Of a stretch of DNA of 64,000 bases, positions 1 through 12,200 are shown piece by piece. Position numbers and translations under genes: made by a program. The DNA comes from Stenopsyche tienmushanensis (lineage: Eukaryota; Arthropoda; Insecta; Trichoptera; Stenopsychidae), in assembly GCA_008973525.1 (NCBI GenBank), contig WACJ01000181.1:434001-498000 (forward strand), given 5' to 3'. The notes under the pieces are model-generated. The model did not search any database. It saw only the letters and a program-made list of their open reading frames with translations, and had not been told where the DNA came from. Within the stretch, counting starts at the first letter, position 1, and each line of letters opens with the position of its first letter.

Positions 1-1479
1 TTATTAATTACTTGTTTGAAAACGCATACATTATAAAGGCTTAGATTGTAATCACGTATTTGGATGATGGTTTAGTTCTTAGGCTCTTCGATCGTCTTGC
101 TTCGTGTTTAGCTTGATTTCCTCAATCTGATAAAATAAATATTGAGATTGATATTATTTAAATATAATAGTAAATTCAACCCTCTTAACACATTCCCGTC
201 GGGTTACGCCTATGCGCGTTTATCAAAACAACACGAGTTTAATCAATAATATATCTATCTTCCTCTGAATCTATTATAATTTGCCATCTAGTTTACAGTT
301 TTAGAATTCTCTTGTTGTAAAAATTCTTCGCGTTAGAAGCAAAAAACTAAGAAAGGTAGTTTTTTATACCCGAAGGCAAAATATTAGAAGAACTCTCATT
401 CAAAATCGCTAGTTTTTTAATAATATTTTTCGCTGATCACGCTGTGTCTATTGATAAGTTCTGGATGAATTTCATTGAGTTTCTTCTTCAATATCTCTAA
501 TTTTTGACAATACAGCATCACTTTTCTTAGATGCAACCCACTTCGAACCTGACTTTGTGCTCATTGTCTTTTGCGTATATTGCTTGAAAGACCTGGATTT
601 GTCTCCATAAAACCTCGTAAAACGTCGTTATCTAGTGTGTTAAGAATTCCATGATCTGATTTATCCAAAGGCAAAGTTGTTTCTGCACTTTTCTGTGAAA
701 ATTGTATACATTCATGCGACAAGACTGGTCAGAATAAATTGAAGAATGACTATTTTAAAGCGTATACTAAATAAACCATTGCAAAACTTGCGCCTCTTAT
801 TTTTTTATAACTTTTCTAAACACAAGTGTAAAAACGGCACGTATTTTTGGCACTATCAATATAAATTTTGATAAGGACAAAGCTACGACCACAATAATGT
901 CTCAAATAGGATTGTTTTTGGTACTTATTGTATTAGAAATAGAAGCACTGCATAGAAAATAATGCATACTTTCTGGATCATTTGAGTACGCTCACAACAT
1001 GTGAGTGCATCTCATCAAAAAGTTAATCTTATCCTAATTAAGCAATGAGAAACCATTACATTAAAATCTTATAATATTCCGCAAAAAGTTTGCCGTTACC
1101 TCATTCGATAATATTAATATAGTACAATGTTCAATGTGCTTCTTTGACAGATAAACTTATCTGAAATTGTTTAAAATTATACGCATTTTATGCAAATATA
1201 AACATAATTTTGCAATAAATTATCGTCACGTTAAATATCAAATGATAAGGTGTTATAATTAATTATTTTTCTTATGAATGTCAAGAAATTTACTTTATTT
1301 GAAAAGCATTTTTCATATACGTCAAAGATTTCTCTTGATGAAATATTTTTGAAAAATCACAATCACTATCTCAATTTTTTGCCAAGTTTTTTGAAACGGA
1401 TTTATTTTGTCTCGATTGAATTTAATCAACGATAGCCTTAGAAGTTCAAATTTGAAAAAAAATTCTTTGTCTCAGATAT
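1..1479. other. AT-rich intergenic DNA, no supported gene
   Basis: No open gene is visible. On the minus strand, about 417-600 reads like a decayed coding piece: three frames in turn give protein-like text, ending in a stretch containing LNEIHPELINRH and a stop at 417-419. I cannot name the family. A short sequence at 186-215 recurs near 25672-25700, so it is repeat-derived. The rest shows no motif I can support. Confidence 0.4.
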
Positions 1480-1795
1480 GAAGTGATGGACTCATGTCAC
1501 ATCCTAAATTGATACAAAAACTCAGCTTTATTGCTGTTAAACATCGCCAAACACTCGATTAAAACATTATCATTACGCTGTTTTTATATCATTGTGAGCA
1601 AATGCGGATCCCATCTTGCGCACAGCTTTCTCATGTCCAAAATTTCATTCAATATGTGATGTACAGCCTTTTTTGAGAGGCCTGTCTACAGGCATGTCGT
1701 GTCTGCTAGCGCACTTACAGTCGATGGTCATCCAATACCATTTTGTGGATTTTCTTCACCATTTCTGGGGTGATCACCTCATTTGATCTTACCTA
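1480..1795 (-). mobile_element. mariner-type transposase relic
   Basis: Read on the minus strand, this is a decayed mariner transposase segment. A piece like ISKKAVHHILNE is followed by LDMRKLCAR and then CLAMFN and AEFLYQF. These are the helix-turn-helix end and the linker leading to the first catalytic Asp of mariner proteins. Stops and shifts interrupt it. The same segment recurs at 16270-16610, 31195-31410 and, reversed, near 57600-57690, so it belongs to one interspersed family. No inverted ends were found here. Confidence 0.6.
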
Positions 1796-3185
1796 TTAAA
1801 TTCATAACTGAGATTATTCAATCAATTTATATAGATTTACTCTGAGATGGCCACATATATCCAAATCCTACACATCATCATCCTAGAATTGCGTTTATCC
1901 TGGCAAAATATCGATTGTATATTGTCTTGCAAATCGTTGAGCGAAATGAAGGTATTATGTTATGACATAAGAGCAAAATTCAATTTATAGTTTCCTTATG
2001 TAATTACACATAATGGACCAATAAAACAGATACATCGTGTACATTTGCACTGCAAAATTCGCATTACCTGCTTCAATTGCGCTCTTCTATTTGCGTTTCG
2101 CGCGAAGAATAACATCGTGACATCGCGCCTTTCTGAACAAAAGCAAAAAAATATATATAATAAAAGCCTTTAGAAAGAGATATCGAAAGTTGAACCCCAA
2201 TTAAAACAACGCTTCGTCCTACTTTAGTGCCACGTTTTGCGAAACGCTGTTAAAATTCTTATGTAATCTGTTTATGTCCGAAGATTTTACGTCAATCTGA
2301 CCGAATTACCGATTCCGCTATTAAATAAGCGACCATCTTGCGTAAATCATCGAAAATTCGCGGTAGACGAGCCGCGTTCAATATTTACCGACTCAAGTAT
2401 TTGGATCTCCGAAAAAGAAAGTAAAACCCGTATTCTGAGAAGCATTTCGAAATCGACATTTATTTTTAAGCGATTATGCACAACAAGAAATATGGTCTCA
2501 TTTAACCCCATCGTAGCAAACGTTCCCCAATGCTACCGGTAGTGGATTGTAACTTATTATGTGATTAACATTTGACATCAGCTGATGATTGAATTGCTGC
2601 AGACATGCTTTAAGTGTCTGCCGTTTTAAAATTGTAGTTAAAAATAGGCCATTACGACTAAAATGCGTTCGTCTTGGATAACAGGGTTATCTCATTGAGC
2701 TTTTAACATTCTTTTCTCAGACGTTTTAAAGAAATATTTCTATGACCGAAGATTATAACATCATTATCGGGTCATATGTAATAATGTGTAATATGACCTA
2801 CAGGATTGATTTGCACAAGCACAGATGATGTATTCAATACGCAATTTACTATAAAAAAACGAAATGATATTCAATCATATTTTCAAGGTAAAAACCATGA
2901 CCCTAAATTTAAGTGCCAATTTATAAAAGCATTGACGTTTTTCTGTTTGGGAATTCTAATGAATTTCATTCTATGCTTGCACATGGTCCTGCTTCGAACC
3001 TTGAATTACGCGGTTTTGCAAAATATGCATTACCCTCAAAAAATCATCATATGTGTGGTTTTTCGAAGTTTCCTTTTACTTTTTTTACAGATTTTTTAAA
3101 ATTCACATAATATAATTGGCGAAGTCCGATGAATAAGAATTTTTTGTACTATCAAAAATGCATAGCAAAGCTCGTTTTTGTTGTG
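1796..3185. other. intergenic, no supported gene
   Basis: AT-rich DNA with only short, overlapping open frames such as 2806-3099, which show no recognisable domain, no codon bias and no splice context. I see nothing functional that I can support. Confidence 0.4.
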
Positions 3186-3189
3186 TTCA

Positions 3190-3600
3190 TTGAAGGTGCA
3201 CGGTACCCATCCTAACTCATAACACCCATCCTATTCGTTTTGCCGATGAGTTTTAAATATTTTTGCACAGCGAAGCTAAGGAGAGGAGAAACTTTAAACG
3301 TGTTTTTCTCGAAACTACTTTTTCCAAGTTCATGGAAGTGCTCCCACACGTCTTAAATAAGAATTCTTTATAAAATTTGGCAGGCACGTGTATAATAAAC
3401 GTCTTCATCGTATAGACTACAATTATCTAAAAATATTTCAAAGTGTTTATTTAATGAACAAAAAACTACAAAAAATGTTGGTAAAAACACAAACTTTTTT
3501 TTGATTGCTCACTGTTTTTTTATTTTTCAATATTTCTTTTTAATTGTAGTCCAAGCTATACACAATATTATACAAAGTAAAAATATGTTTAATTTGTTTG
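3190..3600. repeat. interspersed repeat, half of the fold-back element plus flank
   Basis: About 3280-3440 matches one arm of the fold-back element at 10282-10760, including the shared phrases TCATGGAAGTGCT and ACGTGTATAATAAACGTC. The flank at 3535-3600 matches 36900-37015. The phrase ACACCCATCCTATTCG at about 3225 recurs at about 37600. These are copies of a dispersed repeat. No coding capacity is seen. Confidence 0.65.
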
Positions 3601-6600
3601 CTGCATATGACCTGTTCAGGACTTAGAACTTCCATGGTGAAGAATGTCATTGCTCGTCCATCGATATACGTGACTCCCCCTACTCCCACTACTTTACTTT
3701 GTCAAACTTTAAAAAATATTTTTATATTCAATAAAGATCGCTTACTCAACATACTAAATATCAACATTCTATTTTTAATACTTTTCGCATAAAAAAATTA
3801 ATCTCTTTTGGGCCCAACTCCCGTGAATAGTTACAATCAATGAACGCTTAAAAATAGTAACTTATAATAAAAAGTATTATCGCACATTGAGTGCGGAGAT
3901 TAGTGAACCGGAGACAAAGACGGAAAGAGTATTTTGCGTTACATCATACACTCGTACATCGATGGCAAGGTCGTGCTGTAAAGGTACCCCTACACGATTA
4001 AATATTCTCAAATATAGCGCTTCATTTTGAATGCCTTGCTTCTATTTCTAATACAATATTCTAGTCTAAGATCTATTTTATTCTTTTATTACGTTTTAAT
4101 TAAATTTCTAACCAAATTTTATGAATATGAAAAAATAATTTATATTTCTATAAAGTTAATAATTTATATCAACAGTGTTAAGGTTCATTTATTGATACCC
4201 AAGCTTGACTCACGTTGCGGGGTCCTGAGAGAAAAGTGGATTTGTGTGGACGATAAGTGGTGTATATACGAATATAGCAGCGATATATTACCTATTGACT
4301 TATGATTATTTGTTAAGTTAGCAAAAATGTCTTCTTAGTGAAACTTTTCTCGAGCTGTCAATCATTTTCATTCGATTTTATATTGTTGTTCAGCCCATGG
4401 AAAGTGAATGGAAAGCGATGAAGGAAAGTTAGCCGTTTGTTTATGTGTCGTTATCAGTACATACGCGACCCCCACTTTGACAGACACAAAGCGCAAATAA
4501 ATCTAAATCTCGATATAAATTGCGAATCATGAGCGCATCGTCACGTATGTCGGCCAAAGCAATCTGCAATTGGAGAAATAATGGAGAATAGCTCAAGTGG
4601 AATATCTAAACGCCATTTAAAGCAGTTTGGCAACGGTCAGCGCAAACAGATGTCTGTTTGGCAACCGAATTTTTGTGATTATCAAATCCATAACATGAGA
4701 CCGTTTGGATATCGCAACGATACACAAATTTCTCAACATTTGCATAGGAAATCAGTTCAATTTTTTACATCGACACTTTTTCGCCGTCCGAAGTCTTTGT
4801 CGCAATGCATACTGTTAGGAAACCCCCTTCGGACTGACAAGTTAGCGTAATTGATTGATTTGCTATAATTTGTAATGATTTTAATTTTATTTCCATTAAA
4901 AAATATGTGAGAAATCAGATTTATGAAATACACATGCTCTGATTAAACAAATTACGGCAAGATTGAGAGCTTTCTAAATTGGCAATGACCTTCCAAAATA
5001 GTAAATTCCGACCGAAACGTCGAAAAATAATCAGACAAGTTCAATTACACGAGGTCGAATCCTTGACAACATCTTAAGGAAATTGAATAGGCAAACAGAA
5101 ACGGTATTTGGGTCCATCGTCAATAGTTGGCAAATAGTGAAAATAGCATCAGCAAAAAATTGCACCAAGTATACTCGATGATATATCAATAATTTATCAC
5201 TGAACCAGATCATAAGCTTATTTTAAATCATTAAGCAATTATCCCATTTAACGTCATTAATTAATTAACAAACGCACCTTAAATAGTTTGATTGTATTTA
5301 GTCTTCAATAGAGATATTGCCATTTTTATAATCCAAGCAATCTTGCAAAAAGTTTGAGAACTTGGGAATTTATTGAATACATATTCAAGCTTCTCAGAAC
5401 AAAAAACGATTTTTGAATTTTAAATACTCTCTATTGTCTTTAAGACACACATTCAATAAGAAAGTGTTTATTTTATTTTATCGGTTTGCCTACACATAAA
5501 TTTACAACTAAGGTGTCTGTATATGAATGTGTGTCTGTTTGTCTATTTTCTATAAAATTTGATAGATTCAAAGCAAATTTGTTTGATTAATTTGCATTTT
5601 CAAAATCATCTACAGCCAAACTCGCTTATAGCGAGAGTCAAGGGACTTTTATTCATTTAAACTTTAACGGCCATCATTTAATATCTCTTCATTTTTGCTA
5701 ATTGAATAATATCACCACAAATATAAATTTAATTCGGTTATAACGAGCATAAAAACGGTACATATATTCACTATAAACTCATTTGTCATTAGTCATAAAA
5801 ACTGACCTTATCCTCTTCAAATGTCATTAAAGATACGCGATTAAAGGCGGTTTTGTGTAAAATCTACTTTAAATTTGATGAATCCTCAAGAAAGTTTGCT
5901 CGTTATAAACGTGAAATGCTTTATTTGTAAACTATCAGTTTAGGCAATAAAATGAACAATGCATTCTTTATTTAATTTTAAATGCCATTAAGCCAAATTT
6001 TGAAATAGATTTGCTACTTTTGATCAAACCTAGAAATATTTCTAAGAGGAAGTTGTTAACACCATGTGAAATCATCACATTATATACCATCTATCCTGAG
6101 AAGAATCACCATATCACATATAGAATACTTACATCCTTGTCTACATTTGCCCTATTTGACCTATTAACACTGATGAACCTCAATTGATCGTGACCATAGA
6201 ACAAATAGTTTTTGAAGACGCGTCAATATCATGACAAGAATTTGCTCATTGTGAAGATGTTTTCATTGTCAGCAAAAAAAAAATCATTTCACGGTCATCG
6301 AAAAATAAAGATTTAACCGATATACTTGCATTTTTACGCACATTTACACGCATTTTTGTATTCAATCAATCGAATTTGCTTTGATTTGATCCATTGATTG
6401 AGACTTTTGTGAATTTTTGAATATATAATATCATGTAAAGAATATAAATTTTGGCACACTTGCATATGTAATTTAGCCAGAGCATTGATATTTAAAATCT
6501 GCTCGATCTTTCCGGGAAAAATTTCATAAATATGAATCGATGCAAAAAGTAAAAGTGGCAAATCCGGAACGCCTATTATTTACGGTTGGGCTACTTTTGA

Positions 6601-7160
6601 ATATCATTTTTGCGAAATTTTAAGCTTATGTCTTCATTTTTTTCGTCGTACTTATGTCATTATGTAAAATATTCATTGGAATTCCTCTGTGATTCATCGA
6701 ATAAATATGGGGATTTAAGCCTAAAAGCGGAAAAACCGTAAATGAATACTATCTTTCATAATGCAATCGTGCTGAACGATTGCTCAAAAGACGGTTCCTA
6801 TCCGTCTTGACGATTAACACGCATTCCATAATTAGGAAGTTGTAAATTGACCAAGAAAGTTTTTTCTAGTACAATTTCCTCATGTTGACTACCTTGACTC
6901 CAAAAAAATGCTCCCAAATAGTATTTCTATGACGAAATTCATTGAGAAAGTGCATTAATCTCAAGTGCAGCGACACGTGTTAGGTGTTGCAGTATGACGA
7001 TGTTGACCAAGACTCACTTTCTGGAAATGTAACGAATCATTTAATCCAGAGATGGTAAACTTGATGTGTTAAGCAGGTTTTCATTCACCATATTGATGCA
7101 TAAACCTGATTTTAACATAATCCTTCAAAGTGTTTGCAGAAGATCACGAACTGCATGCTT
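3601..7160. other. AT-rich DNA without a supported gene
   Basis: Several open frames of 60-92 codons exist (for example 4027-4305 and 4581-4850), but none has a recognisable motif, and neighbouring exons of gene A could not be found here. The missing first exon or exons of NRF-6 gene A should lie somewhere upstream of 9238, possibly in this stretch. Confidence 0.35.
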
Positions 7161-7166
7161 CTAACT

Positions 7167-7690
7167 GGGTCTTTCAATGGGGACGCTCAAAATGTATTGG
7201 ATTATAGCGGCTATGTTGCATATGGCAAATTATGGAAAGATATAATGTTTATTTTCAAAATCAGTATTCCGACCGATAAATTCTAAAAAAATCTGAATTA
7301 GGGACGAGGTCCATTTTTGGTTGAATGGATGTATGAACAAGCAAAATTGTTAGATTTGGGACGTAACCAATCCATACGAGATACATCAGCATCAAATGCA
7401 TCCCAAGAAAATCACTGTTTGATGTGGATTTTCGTCTGGCGGAATCATTGTTCCATATTTCTTCCATAAAAATACTGCCATTGCCATAACCGTCAACGGC
7501 GAGGACTATAGATCAAAGTTGATTGATGATAAGCATCTTTTTTTAACCTAAATTGGATGCTATGGATACCGACGACATATGGTTCCATCAGGACGACATA
7601 ACGAACGCCATCCAGCAAATTCAACCAGATTTATGCGGCAAAGTTATCTAAAATTTAATCTCTCGAATACGTATCATTAAGCAAAGTTGC
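7167..7690 (+). mobile_element. Tc1/mariner-superfamily transposase relic
   Basis: The left edge reads CTTTCAATGGGGACGCTC, nearly the same as the edge of the relic at 30176. Near 7560-7610 the + strand reads like MDTDD.WFHQDD, the block around the second catalytic Asp (W.QQDGA) of Tc-type transposases. The element is internally deleted and full of stops. Confidence 0.55.
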
Positions 7691-7820
7691 GGCAAATATT
7701 AGAATGACATTATATTTTATATTTAATGCCATAAAATGTTCCTTTAAAATATAAAATTAAGTAGATATCTTACATTATCACATATTACATATTTTAGATT
7801 ATTACATAAACACCTATTAA

Positions 7821-8772
7821 GAGTGCAAATTAGTTCGGTCTGTTTTAAAAAGATAGTTTTGGTTGTTATGAATATTTTATAGTGTCAACTGATTTCGGTT
7901 ATTTCAAAGAGATTAGACATCTGTCAATAATATTCAGTTTATATCGCCTTGAGTCTCATAAAAAAACCTGTTTTTTTACTGTCTCGAATATGTCAAATTT
8001 TATGTTAAATAAGCAGCATTTGCCAGAGGTTTTAATTTTCTGTTTTAACTGCAAAAAAGTGCAGCGAATGCTTATGGAAACTTATAGTGATAATGCTCCA
8101 ACCGATAAATCATGTAGGGAATGGTTTCGACGTTAAAATAATGGTAATTTCAGCATTGAATGGAATTGGACACATTACTTGATGAAGATCCGAGTAAAAG
8201 CAAGAGAAGCTTGTAGAATCATTAGGAGTGACTCAACAAGTAGTTTCTGTGCGGATTGAAATCCATGGAAATTATTCAAAAATAAAGTAATTTGATACCT
8301 CATGAACTGAAACCGAGGGACGTTGAAAGGCGATTTTTCACTGCTATGACCTGACAATTTAATTACGGGCGATCAATATAAGCTACAATTTATTCGTTTG
8401 AGCTGTGGATTACGAGAAAAAGGCCGAAATACGAGCAAAGACATGATAAAGTTATTCTTCTGCATGACAACCCTCGGCCTCAAGTCACAAAAATCCTAAA
8501 AAAAATACTTGGAAAGGCTCAAATGGGATGGGCTAGTTGTTCCAACAGATGCAGTACGATTAGGCAGCTCATCGGTTCACTTCTTTCGCAGAAATCGAAA
8601 ATCGGCTCCTAACTTGGATCGCCTAGAAAGATAAGACAAATTTTCGAGATGAAAGAGGTGGGAATAAATAGTAATCAGCGATGGACAATACTTTGATTAA
8701 TCTGTTCATTCATTTTATTCTGATAAAAATGAATTTTTGACCACAAAAAACGAACCGAACTAATTTGCACTC
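7821..8772 (+). mobile_element. decayed mariner element with both inverted ends
   Basis: Terminal inverted repeats are clear: the left end from 7821 reads GAGTGCAAATTAGTTCGG, and the right end at about 8752-8772 is its reverse complement. The interior has a mariner HTH region (TDKSCREWFRR, about 8095-8134) and later ILLHDNPRPQ-like text (about 8455), the second catalytic block. Stops and shifts break the frame. At about 950 bp it is shorter than a full mariner (about 1.3 kb). Target TA dinucleotides are not clean. Confidence 0.8.
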
Positions 8773-9237
8773 CCAATATATATCCAAATTGTTCAGCAAA
8801 TTCTTCTTTTCAAACTGTAAACACACTAATTGGAATAGTTATTTTGGACAAGGATGTGTCGTATCTACTTTCCACTACGTAAACATTTCGATCTTATCAT
8901 CGATGATTCATATTTTTTTGGCGCTGCCATGTCCATAGTTGAAACAAAAAAGTAGATCGCCTATGAAAATAATCAAGCGAATGACAATTAAACTATTCAC
9001 TCGTCGATTTTTTCGTACGATTCAAACTATTGTAATAAAATAATTATGTTTTACGATTTACGCTCGTTATATCCGTGATCTCCATTAATACTATTGCATA
9101 TCCTTGAGTAAAAAATGTCATTTTTAGTAAATAAACACTGTCTGGTAATTTTTAACATGTCATATAATTTTAGAGATTTGCTTTTAAGTCTCTCGTGTTT
9201 ATAATCTGTCTAACATTTGTTTTGTTCTTGTTTACAG

Positions 9238-12200
9238 TGGATGATGCCAGTGGTCGATATTCATCCGGTTACTATTGGGGGAATGCTTATTGGGCAGGAT
9301 CAGCAACACTTTGTCAACATATTTCGACCTCGACTGATGCTAAAGGTAAGGCAAATTTAGTCTCTTTGTTTGAACAACATAATGTTTGAACATCGAAAAA
9401 AGCGTAGTCGCTTTTAGCATTTAGACGTCTTACATCAGAGTTCATCAACATTCAAAGCGAATTTAATTCAGATTTGACATTACTAGGGGATACTTAATTT
9501 GCCTCCAATCACGTAATGCCTTTCTATCTGATATTGCATCGCCATGGCATACAAATGAGACGCGTCATTTGTAATGTTAATCCTTTGAGGTCTTTGAAAA
9601 AAAGTTCCAGCAGATCCCTTAATGTTAGCAGCATTTACAAATATATATATTATTGTAGTTGCATAAATATATTTTTTTAATCAACTTTTCTTTGATCTTC
9701 TGATCGATTATCTTTACTTCCATCAGCTCTCAACATCAATCTTTCCGATTCATGCATATAATCACTGTCTACTTGCAAACTTCTTTATGGCAGCGATTTT
9801 GGCATTTTTAATAGCTTTCACTTTTGCACAAAAATATTACAAATTTAAAATTACGATCAAAATATTAGAAATCTGTTATCAAGTGCGCGCGTCAAGAATC
9901 AATTTTGATCTGTCAAATGCCAATTTGGTCAATAACCTCTTCTCTCTTATTATTTCTAGAAGAAAGATTAAGTTTTGTGAAGGAATATATCCCTTCCCCA
10001 CGAGGAGTATAAAAAAGTAATACATGATTTATCAGCATTAGTACTACGACGTCAGAAATGAACACTGTAAAACAGTTCCCTGATGTTTCACCAAAGCGAT
10101 ACAGTTGCTTTAGATTATGTTAATTTAAATAATCACTTTAGGAATCAATCGTAATAAGCAATACATAATTTTAACTAGAACTGCATATAATTTTCCTAAT
10201 ATATAATATATACAAAAAACTAAATGAACAGTTTTCCTCTATATTTTAACTACTTTTTCCAAGCTCATGGAAGTGCTCCCCAATGTTTAAGAATACGTTA
10301 AGTATAAATTAAATTCGCAAAGTTATAGGAGAAGCTGAGAAGAGAGCAAACTTTAAACGCGTTTTTCTCGAAACAACTTTTTCTAAGCTCATGGAAGTGC
10401 TTCCACACGTCTTAAATAAGTTTTCTTTATGAAATTTGGCAGACACGTGTATAATAAACGTCTTCATCGTATAGACTATAATTATCCAACACCAACATTT
10501 TTTGTAGTTTTTTGTTCATTAAATAAACAATTTTGAATATTTTTGGATAATTGTAGTCTATATGATGAAGACGTTTATTATACACGTGCTTGCCAAATTT
10601 CATAAAGAATTCTTATCTAGGGCGTGTGGAAGCACTTCCATGACCTTGGAAAAAGTTGTTTCGAGAAAAACGTGATTATAACTTCTTCTCGTCGGTCTAT
10701 AACTTTGCGAATTTCATTTATATCGAAATAAAATTTAGTGAACGTATTCTTAAATATTGTTTCTTTCCGATACACGAATAAAAAAAAAGATATTTTTTTA
10801 ACCAACATGGTAGAAACGTCCCTTAACTTATTTATCTCTTTTTTGAGTGTTATCTGATTTTCTATCATTATATTGAGACTGGTTCCATAATATAAGACTC
10901 AAAGTACTTAAATGTTATTAAAATTTGTTTAATTTATTTTGATAGTTATATAAGATTTCAAAGTTAGGATTTGACTACAAATAGAATATTAAAGAAAAAA
11001 AACTTAATTTTTGTTACTAAAACAGTATTTTTCATTTAAATACACAGTCCCCTGATATAGACAACAGTCTTTTGTGTCGATTTTTTTAAGAAAATGCCCA
11101 ATATTTCCTAAATCAATGGAAATATGTTTAGTTTACTGAAAAACACCAAGATATCAATTTATACCCAACATAGAATTTATCGGAATGAAATTGGAAAAAT
11201 CTATGTCTCAACAAGTATCATATAGAATCGAAAAGCTTGAACAAGAATTTTGTTTAATATGTCTCTATGTACGTGCTCCTGGTGGTGCAATAACATCCTC
11301 GATGATTAATGTCCAGACTTGTTTAGAATCCCTGATCCGTGTTGGCTCATGAGTTATCTAATTTGTATGCGATAAGCAATGCTGCACGTGTATAGGGCGC
11401 AAGAAATCTTCAACGTGTACAAATACAGTATTAGTAGATAATAATTATTTCATTTTGAGCAATGAAAGTGATTAGGTTCCCTGAGCGGAAGAGAAAGTTT
11501 TCCTTTTGTAGAGACAATTTAAAGTCGAGACACGCTCAGCTCGCCTCCAGGTTCTGTGTCAAGGTCGCCATCGTCATGGAACCCACGTGGGAGATGTTTC
11601 TATTGAGCGGTGACTATTTACAAGTGCTCATAAATGTCACTTGCTACATCCGAAGATCGTAGACAAGATTAAGGACGAATTATCTTGAATGCGGACCAAG
11701 ATGTAGCACAGCTTAATAAATAAATTGACGATAAAATGTCATTGACCTTTCGTGTTATATATTTGAGGAAGTGTACGTTTTTTTTCGAATTTATCATTTT
11801 TAAATATTCATATATTTTTATTTGACTTTAAATAATTTAAAATGTCACGATTACATAGCGACAAAAAAAATTGAACGGGAGAAATGGTGAATTTTGACGT
11901 TTGACGTTTAATTCACGCGGCACTGCCAACATAACAAGCGATATTACATTTTGAATTAAGACCTACTGACTGACATTAGGTCATTACACAACAGAGTGCC
12001 TCCTAACGGCGACGATTATGTGAGCTCATTTAAAAATATCCCATTAAATAGTATTTAAAGATGATTTGGATAAAATCGTTTTGTATTCCGAAGCTTAGCG
12101 TGTAATCCAAATTTGCAATCGTTATGCGGCAATTTAACGCTTTCTCTGCCAAAAAATTAAATTCGGAATTTTGTATTTTGATGCACTGTGTGATTTATTT

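Noticed and set aside
4581..4850. 89-codon open frame as the missing first exon of NRF-6 gene A
   Set aside because: No signal peptide and none of the Cys/Trp pattern seen in the first exon of gene B.
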